From positions 62,001 through 126,000 of the forward strand of contig CAWHKC010000003.1 in NCBI GenBank assembly GCA_963829835.1: DNA of 64,000 nucleotides, given 5' to 3'. Origin of the DNA: Berkiella sp963829835 (lineage in GTDB: Bacteria; Pseudomonadota; Gammaproteobacteria; Berkiellales; Berkiellaceae). Each line of letters starts with the position of its first letter. Position 1 is the first letter of the stretch. Below the pieces are notes generated by a model, which was given only the letters and a program-made list of their open reading frames with translations, was not told the origin of the DNA and did not search any database. A program made the position numbers and the translations under genes. Of this stretch, positions 43,313 to 50,704 are shown one piece after another.

Positions 43313-45853
43313 ATGAGTGTTAATTTAATCCAAGACTTATTGGTAAGATTTAAAAAGGTTGATAATTTTCAAGATCTCGCCGCCTTGCTGAGCGATGTTA
43401 AAGAATTCTTCAATCAAACAGCTAAAAATAACATTGTATTTTCACAAGAAATTCCTGAAATCTTGAAAGATTTACCTTTAGTAGATAAGAGTGATGTAAA
43501 GATTCCTGCCTCTATACAAGAAATCGATTTAATCGAACCTACTGAAGCTAATGATACCCTTGCTAACGAATTTAGAAGAATTGATTTAAATCGCGTTGAA
43601 CATAAACAACAATTAGTTGATTTTAGTCCAAAGTTGGATGTTTTATCCATGGATGATTTGACTAATAAATTGCAACTAACAACGCATTTAACAATTATGC
43701 AACCTATTCAAACTTCTTCAATTGTAAATCCAGTTACTGTGCACGCGGTAAACAATGCCCCTAATACTCGTCCAGTTTATGTTCATCAAAATGATGAGGG
43801 AAATGATACATCAATCGTAGAACTAGACGTTGACATATATGATGGCATTCAAAATTTATTTGCTGAGAATCAAAACGATATTCCTGTATCTCAAGAACCT
43901 GAAATCGATATGGATAGTCTCCTTGATGGATTAGAGGTGGTTATTGAGAATCCATCGCCAGTGATTGCAAAACAAGCGGTATTACCGGAGCCATCAACCT
44001 TACTATTAAACACGTTTAAGAAAGCAGTTACTGATGTCATGAATGCAGTGAATAATCTCGTTGGTGTGACTAAGATAGCAAAAACACAAGAAGAAACAAA
44101 AATACAAGAAGCAGCAGAACAAGCTAAAGCATTAGAAGCAGCGAAAGTTGCAACAGAACAAGCTAAAGCTTTAGAAGAAGTTAAAGTGGCAGAACAAGCT
44201 AAAATGAATGCACTGATTGAAGCATTGGAAGTTGACGCTAAAGCATTAGAAGAAGCTAAAGTTGCAGCAGAAAAAGCAGCAGCAGAGCTAAAAGCTAAGG
44301 CTTTAGAAGAGACTAAAGCGCTAGAAGTTGCTAAGGCAGCAGCAGAAATAGCAAAAATGGAAGCTAGAATGGATGCATTGGAAGCGCAAGCAAAAGCATT
44401 GGAAGAAGCAAAAATAGCAGACCAAGCTAAAAAGGCACTCGACATGAATGCTTTAATCGATTCGTTAGATGTTGGGTCAACGATAGCTGTTGATCAAGAC
44501 ATCATGAATGCAATTATTGATAGTTTGGAAACAAGTCAAGAGCCTGCGATTGTGATGCCACCACCTCCGCCACCACCACCACCAAGCAAAGCTAGTGATA
44601 AAAAAGCAAAGACTTGGGCTAAAATTGAAACAACAAATGATGATTCTTCAAAGGAAGCTATTAAAGCTGTTGAAGCTCACCCAAGTGAAAATAAATTTCT
44701 TGATGAGATTCGCGCTCAACAGCAAGCACATGCTGCAAAAGTTAGCGATAAAAGCATAGAGGCTAGCATCAGTGAAAAGAAACAATCACATGAAAGTGAT
44801 TATGTTCTACTAAATGCATTATCAAAAGCGATGGGATTTGGCGCTGCTGTTGCACAAGCAATCGTGGGTGCGCAAGAGGAAAGCGATTTCGATAAAGAAG
44901 AGAAAGAGCTTGAACATATTCGCAAAAATGAAAAGATAATCGATGATGCTTTTGAAGCTAAACTTTTCCAGAGTAACAATCATGAAGTATTGCATGAACA
45001 GTATATGGCAAAGATTCAGGAGTTAAAACCATTAATAGATACTTTGATTACCCAGTATCATACAAAGTTATTTAATGGTATCAATAAATTGTCATTGGAT
45101 GCGCAAAAGCTAGTACATGATAAAATGGATAATCCTGAAAAAGTTGAAAGTTTTGTAAAAAATCAACTTTTAACACATGCCACTGATATTGCAGTAAAGC
45201 TATCAGTAGATGCATTTGAACAAATGAAAAGTAAATTTGACCTTAAAGGGTCAATTGAATTATCTGAAGTTGACGTAGCAATAGATGAGTTGTTGAAGAG
45301 TAAAACATTATTAGCCACAATAGATGAAGCAGTTTCTAAGGAATTAACTGCTATTCTTCAAGAAGAAACAAAATATTTATCGAACGCTTCAGGTCGAGAT
45401 CACAAGGCTCATCTTGACGCCGCTGTTGACTCTTTATCTAAATTATTTGACGCAGATAAAACGATCGTTGATAAAATGATACAAGTACACAAACCTGTGT
45501 CTCATGTTGAAGTTAGCGATACCAAATCAGATATTGCAAGTGAAAAATTTGACCTGGTAAAACAAATAGAAGCTCGTCGATTGGCATTGTCTGGACACAG
45601 TGCTATGAATAAATTAATTGATGATTTGGATGTGACAGACTCATCGGTTGTCAAAAAACCTGTGGTATTATCTGAAGTTGTATCCAAAGACGATTCAATT
45701 CCTGGATTGGATGGTGTTGGAAGTACAAAAACAGCAAGTGCTATAGTTGATACTTCACCAGTTGGAGCGGTTGATACTAACGTTGGTCCAATGCCTGTAA
45801 TTCCGAATGTTATGCCACAAGTAGAAGCGCATGTGGAACAACACTTTGGTTAA
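43313..45853 (+). CDS. Proline-rich coiled-coil protein, 846 residues, possible WH2-like segment
   Basis: ATG 43313 is preceded by GGGGGA; a TTG 24 bases upstream lacks one. An acidic N-terminal region (1-250) is followed by an Ala/Lys/Glu repeat coiled coil (about 257-373, with KALEEAKVAAE-like units), a poly-proline tract (about 415-426), then ENKFLDEIRAQQQAHAAKVS (about 460-478), which loosely resembles an actin-binding WH2 motif. The rest is helical and acidic, ending with a Val/Pro/Gly-rich tail. No signal peptide, membrane helix or known enzyme motif. Poly-Pro next to WH2-like sequence recalls bacterial actin nucleators, but the similarity is weak. It overlaps the convergent adhesin-type gene by four bases. 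Function unknown. Confidence 0.6.
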   Translation: MSVNLIQDLLVRFKKVDNFQDLAALLSDVKEFFNQTAKNNIVFSQEIPEILKDLPLVDKSDVKIPASIQEIDLIEPTEANDTLANEFRRIDLNRVEHKQQLVDFSPKLDVLSMDDLTNKLQLTTHLTIMQPIQTSSIVNPVTVHAVNNAPNTRPVYVHQNDEGNDTSIVELDVDIYDGIQNLFAENQNDIPVSQEPEIDMDSLLDGLEVVIENPSPVIAKQAVLPEPSTLLLNTFKKAVTDVMNAVNNLVGVTKIAKTQEETKIQEAAEQAKALEAAKVATEQAKALEEVKVAEQAKMNALIEALEVDAKALEEAKVAAEKAAAELKAKALEETKALEVAKAAAEIAKMEARMDALEAQAKALEEAKIADQAKKALDMNALIDSLDVGSTIAVDQDIMNAIIDSLETSQEPAIVMPPPPPPPPPSKASDKKAKTWAKIETTNDDSSKEAIKAVEAHPSENKFLDEIRAQQQAHAAKVSDKSIEASISEKKQSHESDYVLLNALSKAMGFGAAVAQAIVGAQEESDFDKEEKELEHIRKNEKIIDDAFEAKLFQSNNHEVLHEQYMAKIQELKPLIDTLITQYHTKLFNGINKLSLDAQKLVHDKMDNPEKVESFVKNQLLTHATDIAVKLSVDAFEQMKSKFDLKGSIELSEVDVAIDELLKSKTLLATIDEAVSKELTAILQEETKYLSNASGRDHKAHLDAAVDSLSKLFDADKTIVDKMIQVHKPVSHVEVSDTKSDIASEKFDLVKQIEARRLALSGHSAMNKLIDDLDVTDSSVVKKPVVLSEVVSKDDSIPGLDGVGSTKTASAIVDTSPVGAVDTNVGPMPVIPNVMPQVEAHVEQHFG

Positions 45854-47001
45854 ATAAAATGATGCTCAATTGGGGGCAATATGTTGCCCCCGCCGTCAAT
45901 AATAACATGTCTATGAAAAACATTGATACCACCATCGCCACCTGGAAATGATAATTGCACATCAGCAACAGTGATTGGTAACAATGGTTGGCTTTTATCT
46001 GAAATTTTAACTTCATAGACGTTAGTGCCTAGGCCATTTTCTTCGCGTTGAATAACTTCAACAAGACGATTTTCGGCAGGAATCGCTAAATGATTAAATA
46101 AGGTATCCAGATTAATCGTTGTTAGGGGAGTAGGATGCTGTACGTTTTCATCGCTAACAATAATAGTTTGGTATACGCTTTGATCAAAAATCACATCAAA
46201 TGGTTCATGATTGCTTAGTTGAATTGGTGGCGTTGTTGTAACATTAACCGTAAATTGGCTATGCGACACATTCCCATCGTTGTCAAAAACCACATATCCA
46301 AAATCAATAGGTATTTTATTTTGAGCAGTGCTTAGTAGGGAAACATCATGAATATTGTCTTTTATAAACTGTTCATTTTCACTTACAAATTGTAATTTAG
46401 TACTTGCTTGTTCAGCGCTCCCTTCTACTGAGAAAGTATAACCTTTTCCTTCATGTTGATGTGGTGCTATCGTATAAAGTAACCTATCTCCCCAATATAC
46501 TTGGATATCCTTTAAATCGGAATCATTACTGTTTGTGGGTTGATGATGAAACGTTAACTGATAAGGTTCTAAAGGTTGGGTATTTATTTCCTGAAACAAG
46601 CCTACTTTTGATGAGGTTGGATCAACTGCTTGGGTTTTCCATCCATCATGTTCATTTGTCACAAGATTTGAGGGGGGCAATCTATCAATGTGATTATGTA
46701 AAGTAAAAGTATAAGTACCACTTTTATCTAAATAGGCTGTAAAAACGGCAATATCCGATGACCCTTGGGTTGCGATCAGCAATTTATCGTGATTTGTTAG
46801 CTCATAGTGTAAATCTATACCTTTAGATTTTAGGGCCATATCATGTAATGCATGTTGATTGTTGATAGGTTGAAATTGCACATCTACTGCATTATTTTGC
46901 CCATAAGAAAATGACAGAAAACCAGTTGTTTCACGAGATTCAGAAGCTCCTGGAAGTAGCCCTTCTTCATCAATATAAGAAGCAAATTCACCATCACTCA
47001 T
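45850..47001 (-). CDS. T1SS-143/VCBS-like adhesin-type protein, 383 residues
   Basis: Residues about 8-150 match T1SS-143 repeat domains of giant RTX adhesins: IDEEGLLPGA, then GFLSFSYGQNNAVDV, LTNHDKLLIA and the AYLDKSGTYTFTLHNHIDRLP signature. A later DFGYVVFDNDGNVSHSQFTVNV matches the VCBS/cadherin-like strand pattern. Adhesins of this class have thousands of residues; this is a single-unit remnant or small relative. No N-terminal signal peptide, and no GGxGxDx(L/I) calcium repeats at the C-terminus. AAGGA precedes the ATG. Type I secretion genes are not in the window. It converges on the proline-rich gene with a four-base overlap. Confidence 0.7.
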   Translation of the reverse strand: MSDGEFASYIDEEGLLPGASESRETTGFLSFSYGQNNAVDVQFQPINNQHALHDMALKSKGIDLHYELTNHDKLLIATQGSSDIAVFTAYLDKSGTYTFTLHNHIDRLPPSNLVTNEHDGWKTQAVDPTSSKVGLFQEINTQPLEPYQLTFHHQPTNSNDSDLKDIQVYWGDRLLYTIAPHQHEGKGYTFSVEGSAEQASTKLQFVSENEQFIKDNIHDVSLLSTAQNKIPIDFGYVVFDNDGNVSHSQFTVNVTTTPPIQLSNHEPFDVIFDQSVYQTIIVSDENVQHPTPLTTINLDTLFNHLAIPAENRLVEVIQREENGLGTNVYEVKISDKSQPLLPITVADVQLSFPGGDGGINVFHRHVIIDGGGNILPPIEHHFI

Positions 47002-47293
47002 AGGTTAATCCTTAAACTGTGTATAGCAAAGGCGTTAATACACATATTGAATCAACGTTCTCTATTAATAATCATCAAAACATGGTGGGCGGGAAGTGTA
47101 TACTGGACTTTAGTCCTATAGTCACACTATAAGTTGCGGGCATATAAACTAGTTGGGTGACAAAATTGTAAGAGCTTATAGACTTCAAAAGGAAAGTAAG
47201 ATCTAAGAGCTTTAAAAATATAGATTTTTATTGATTTTGGTGCATTTTCTAAGCAGAATGAAGAATCGTTTTATCTTTATAATGAGTGAAATA

Positions 47294-48223
47294 ATGTCTG
47301 AGGGTATTCATACCAACGAAGCAATTCAAGAGATGGTAACTGTTAGGGACTTTATACGTTGGGCAGTGACACAATTCAATCAGGCTGATCTTGTATACGG
47401 CCATGGTACTGATAATGGCTGGGATGAAGCCGTTAATCTCGTTTTAACAACCTTACATTTACCGCCTGACATTGATACCAATGTCTTAGATGCAAAGCTA
47501 GTTTTAGCTGAAAAACAATTAATTGCTCAAAGAGTGAAAAGAAGAGTAGATGAACGGATCCCGGTGCCTTATCTTGTGAATGAAGCATGGTTTGCAGGGT
47601 TAAATTTTTATGTTGATGAACGCGTTTTAATTCCCCGCTCACCCATTGCAGAATTGTTGGAAGATGAGTTTAGTCCATGGGTAGAAGAAGCGAATGTACA
47701 AAATATTCTAGATCTTTGTACGGGATCAGGATGCATAGCGATTAGTGCCGCATTCACATTTCCAAATGCTCAAGTAGATGCGGTTGATAATAGCGCCAGC
47801 GCTTTGGAAGTCGCGAAGATAAATGTGGATCGTTTTGGATTAGAGGAAAATGTTCATTTAATAGAGTCTGACTTGTTTGAAGGCGTATTTGGAAAAAAAT
47901 ATGACATTATCATCTCCAACCCGCCTTATGTAGGTAAAAAAGAATACGAAGCTTTGCCGCCTGAATATATTCGTGAGCCCGAGAAAGCATTATTATGCGG
48001 CCAAGATGGATTGGAAATTATCCGTCGTATATTAGCAGCTGCAGCTGATCATCTTACAGCGACCGGCATTTTGATTGTCGAAGTTGGTTTTGGTCAAGAT
48101 CTGCTTGAAACGCAATTTCCGGGTGTTCCCTTTACATGGCTACAATTTGAAAATGGTGGCGAAGGGGTGTTTCTGTTAACGGCGGATGAGTTAAGAGAGT
48201 TTCGTCATTTGTTGAATGATTAA
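47294..48223 (+). CDS. prmB: 50S ribosomal protein L3 glutamine methyltransferase PrmB
   Basis: A class I SAM-dependent methyltransferase of the HemK/PrmB family. NILDLCTGSGCIAISAAF is the SAM site, DIIISNPPYVGKKEYEALPPEY the NPPY active-site motif for glutamine methylation. VPYLVNEAWFAGLNFYVDERVLIPRSPI is the PrmB-type N-domain junction. From ATG 47294 the product has 309 residues, close to E. coli PrmB; ATG 47282 is also possible, and a TTG at 47231 is less likely. PrmB rather than PrmC is supported by its position just before aroC. Confidence 0.92.
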   Translation: MSEGIHTNEAIQEMVTVRDFIRWAVTQFNQADLVYGHGTDNGWDEAVNLVLTTLHLPPDIDTNVLDAKLVLAEKQLIAQRVKRRVDERIPVPYLVNEAWFAGLNFYVDERVLIPRSPIAELLEDEFSPWVEEANVQNILDLCTGSGCIAISAAFTFPNAQVDAVDNSASALEVAKINVDRFGLEENVHLIESDLFEGVFGKKYDIIISNPPYVGKKEYEALPPEYIREPEKALLCGQDGLEIIRRILAAAADHLTATGILIVEVGFGQDLLETQFPGVPFTWLQFENGGEGVFLLTADELREFRHLLND

Positions 48224-48245
48224 TATTCAGATACCCTCACCCTAA

Positions 48246-48268
48246 CCCTCTCCCACAAAGGGAGAGGG
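48246..48268 (+). repeat. Palindromic element between prmB and aroC
   Basis: CCCTCTCCC (48246-48254), loop ACAAA, GGGAGAGGG (48260-48268), preceded by ACCCTCACCCTAA. Elements of this CCCTCACCCTAACCCTCTCCC form are dispersed in many gammaproteobacterial genomes. It may act as a terminator or mRNA stabiliser between the two genes. Confidence 0.7.
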
Positions 48269-48321
48269 GACAAGATGTGCCACCTCATGCTTAAAGTCTA
48301 AAAGCAAAATGGGAAGAGCAA

Positions 48322-49386
48322 ATGTCTGGAAATACTTTCGGGAAATTATTCACTGTCACCTCTTTCGGCGAAAGCCACGGTCCTGCTATTGGCTGTATTG
48401 TTGATGGCTGTCCAGCCGGCTTAGAACTATCAGAAGCAGATATCCAAGTTGAATTGGATAGACGTCGCCCTGGCCAATCTCAATTTACATCGCAAAGAAG
48501 AGAACCTGATCGGGTACAAATATTATCAGGAACTTTTGAAGGTAAAACGACCGGCGCACCCATTGGTTTATTAATACCTAATGAAGATCAACGCACAAGT
48601 GACTATGATAAGTTAAAAAATGTTTTTCGTCCCGGACATGGTGACTATACTTATTTTAAAAAATATGGGTTTCGTGACCATCGAGGGGGAGGGAGATCTT
48701 CTGCACGGGAAACGGCAACAAGAGTGGCAGCTGGAAGTATAGCGAAAAAATTTCTTCAAGCAGAAGGTGTCGTCATTCGTGGTTACCTTGCACAGATGGG
48801 CGAAATAGTAGTTGATTTTGAGAAGTTTTCTTGGGAGCAAGTTAATCAAAATCCATTTTTTTGTCCAGATCCTAGCAAGATAATTTTAATGGAAGAACTG
48901 ATTGAAAATTGCAGACGATCTGGAGATTCTATAGGCGCAAAAGTTAACATTGAAGCGCTGAATGTCCCTGCAGGTTTAGGTGAACCAGTCTATGATAGGT
49001 TAGATGCTTGTCTTGCAAAAGCTTTAATGAGTATTAATGCCGTCAAAGGAGTTGAAATTGGGGATGGCTTTCAAGTGATAGCACAAAAAGGATCAACTCA
49101 TCGTGATGAAATGTCTTCATCTGGATTTTTGAGTAATCACAGTGGTGGGATTCTTGCTGGTATTTCTACAGGGCAACCTCTTTTAGCGAGTATTGCTCTT
49201 AAGCCTACTTCTAGTATTAGGATTCCAGCTAGAAGTATTGATGAGATGGGTAATGAAGTAGAAGTTATTACGACAGGTCGCCATGATCCTTGTGTTGGGA
49301 TCCGCGCAGTGCCTATAGCAGAGGCAATGATGGCTATCGTGTTGATGGATCATTGGTTGTGTGTTTTTGGTCAGAAACGGAGATAA
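48322..49386 (+). CDS. aroC: Chorismate synthase
   Basis: A 354-residue flavin-dependent enzyme that makes chorismate from EPSP, the last shikimate step. GESHGPAIGCIVDGCPAGL, the FRPGHGDYTYFKKYGFRDH block and GGGRSSARETA are signature segments, as is the late GRHDPCVGIRAVPIAEAM. Normal length. The following small membrane gene starts two bases after its stop. The presence of AroC shows that chorismate is made even though trp genes are absent from their usual place downstream. Confidence 0.96.
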   Translation: MSGNTFGKLFTVTSFGESHGPAIGCIVDGCPAGLELSEADIQVELDRRRPGQSQFTSQRREPDRVQILSGTFEGKTTGAPIGLLIPNEDQRTSDYDKLKNVFRPGHGDYTYFKKYGFRDHRGGGRSSARETATRVAAGSIAKKFLQAEGVVIRGYLAQMGEIVVDFEKFSWEQVNQNPFFCPDPSKIILMEELIENCRRSGDSIGAKVNIEALNVPAGLGEPVYDRLDACLAKALMSINAVKGVEIGDGFQVIAQKGSTHRDEMSSSGFLSNHSGGILAGISTGQPLLASIALKPTSSIRIPARSIDEMGNEVEVITTGRHDPCVGIRAVPIAEAMMAIVLMDHWLCVFGQKRR

Positions 49387-49388
49387 TC

Positions 49389-49586
49389 TTGAACACAATA
49401 TTACAAATTTCAATTGCCATTTTAAGTTTATTTATTATCTGGCGAATTTATAAACAAATTCAAGCAAATCCAGAAATGTTAAGTAAGGAAAATGTCAGTA
49501 AAAGTTTTATGACAATGGGAATATTAGCTTTAATACTCATTGGTGGGGTAGCGTTGTTGGTATTGATGCTTAAGCATTCGTCGTAG
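49389..49586 (+). CDS. Small membrane protein, 65 residues
   Basis: TTG 49389 has GGAG (49379-49382) six bases upstream and starts two bases after the aroC stop. The product has two membrane helices (about residues 3-20, ILQISIAILSLFIIW, and 40-60, ILALILIGGVALLVLML) joined by a short polar linker with KENVSK. No recognised family. Tight spacing to aroC and asd (seven bases) suggests cotranslation. A longer frame beginning inside aroC at 49290 is rejected. Confidence 0.75.
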   Translation: MNTILQISIAILSLFIIWRIYKQIQANPEMLSKENVSKSFMTMGILALILIGGVALLVLMLKHSS

Positions 49587-49593
49587 GTTAAAA

Positions 49594-50616
49594 ATGAGCA
49601 AAAAATTTGATATTGCCATCTTAGGGGCAACAGGTACAGTCGGTGAAGCGATGTTAACTATTCTTGCCGAAGAAAATTTTCCAATTAATAATTTATATCC
49701 TTTGGCAAGTCACCGTTCTAAAGGTGAAGTTGTTTTATTTAAAGGAAAGCCTTTGCTAGTTGAAGATGTCGAAGATTTTGATTTTTCAAAAGTGCAATTG
49801 GCTTTATTTTCAGCCGGTGCCAGTGTTTCTGCAAAGTATGCACCAGTGGCAGCGCGCGCAGGATGTGTTGTCATTGATAACACATCCCAGTTTCGTAATG
49901 ATGAAGATATACCCCTGGTAATTCCAGAAGTGAACCCATCTGATATTCAATATTTTAAAAATCGAAATATTATCGCAAACCCAAATTGCTCGACAATCCA
50001 GATGTTGGTTGCGCTGAAACCCTTATATGATGCTGTTGGTATCAAACGCATTAATATTGCAACCTATCAGTCCGTTTCAGGAACAGGTAAAGCGGCTATC
50101 GATGAATTAACTAAACAAACACAAGATTATCTAGAAGGGCGCAACATTTCATGTGAGGTTTATCCAGCTCAAATTGCTTTTAATCTTATCCCTCATATTG
50201 ATGTTTTTGAGTCCAATGGTTATACAAAAGAAGAAATGAAAATGGTCCGTGAGACACAAAAAATATTGGGTGATAAAGAAATAGTTGTGAATCCCACAGC
50301 AGTTCGGGTCCCGGTTTTTTATGGACATTCCGAAGCGATACATATTGAAACAAAAGAAAAAATATCAGCTAAAGATGCAAAAATCTTACTGAGTAAAGCT
50401 CCAGGCGTTATTTTAAAAGATACTCAAGAAGATAAGGGTTATCCAACCCCTGTTTTTGATGCGAGTGGGAAAAATGGCGTTTTTGTTGGTCGAATTCGTG
50501 AAGACATTTCTCATCCTCTTGGCCTTAATTTATGGGTGGTATCCGATAATATTCGTAAAGGTGCAGCTCTCAATAGCATCCAAATTGCCCAGATACTGGT
50601 AAGAGACTATTTCTAA
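49594..50616 (+). CDS. asd: Aspartate-semialdehyde dehydrogenase
   Basis: A 340-residue NADPH-dependent dehydrogenase. N-terminal IAILGATGTVGEAML binds NADP; the catalytic cysteine is in IIANPNCSTIQML; the nearby YQSVSGTGKAAIDEL and the later VRVPVFYGHSEAIHIET hold the substrate-binding residues. It feeds lysine, diaminopimelate, threonine and methionine synthesis. The asd-fimV-truA order is conserved in gammaproteobacteria. Confidence 0.95.
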   Translation: MSKKFDIAILGATGTVGEAMLTILAEENFPINNLYPLASHRSKGEVVLFKGKPLLVEDVEDFDFSKVQLALFSAGASVSAKYAPVAARAGCVVIDNTSQFRNDEDIPLVIPEVNPSDIQYFKNRNIIANPNCSTIQMLVALKPLYDAVGIKRINIATYQSVSGTGKAAIDELTKQTQDYLEGRNISCEVYPAQIAFNLIPHIDVFESNGYTKEEMKMVRETQKILGDKEIVVNPTAVRVPVFYGHSEAIHIETKEKISAKDAKILLSKAPGVILKDTQEDKGYPTPVFDASGKNGVFVGRIREDISHPLGLNLWVVSDNIRKGAALNSIQIAQILVRDYF

Positions 50617-50704
50617 ACCTATAGTAATGATATTAAAGCAGGGATGTTAATGTATTTAGTAAGAAATATATCTAAATACAAAGTGTATTCGAAGGGAGAT
50701 TCGA

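Noticed and set aside
43891..44445. Ser/Ala-rich minus-strand frame of 184 residues
   Set aside because: Antisense of the Ala/Lys/Glu coiled-coil repeat of the proline-rich protein.
45850..47001. RTX calcium-binding repeats in the adhesin-type protein
   Set aside because: Only an isolated GGDGG near the end; no tandem GGxGxDx(L/I) units.
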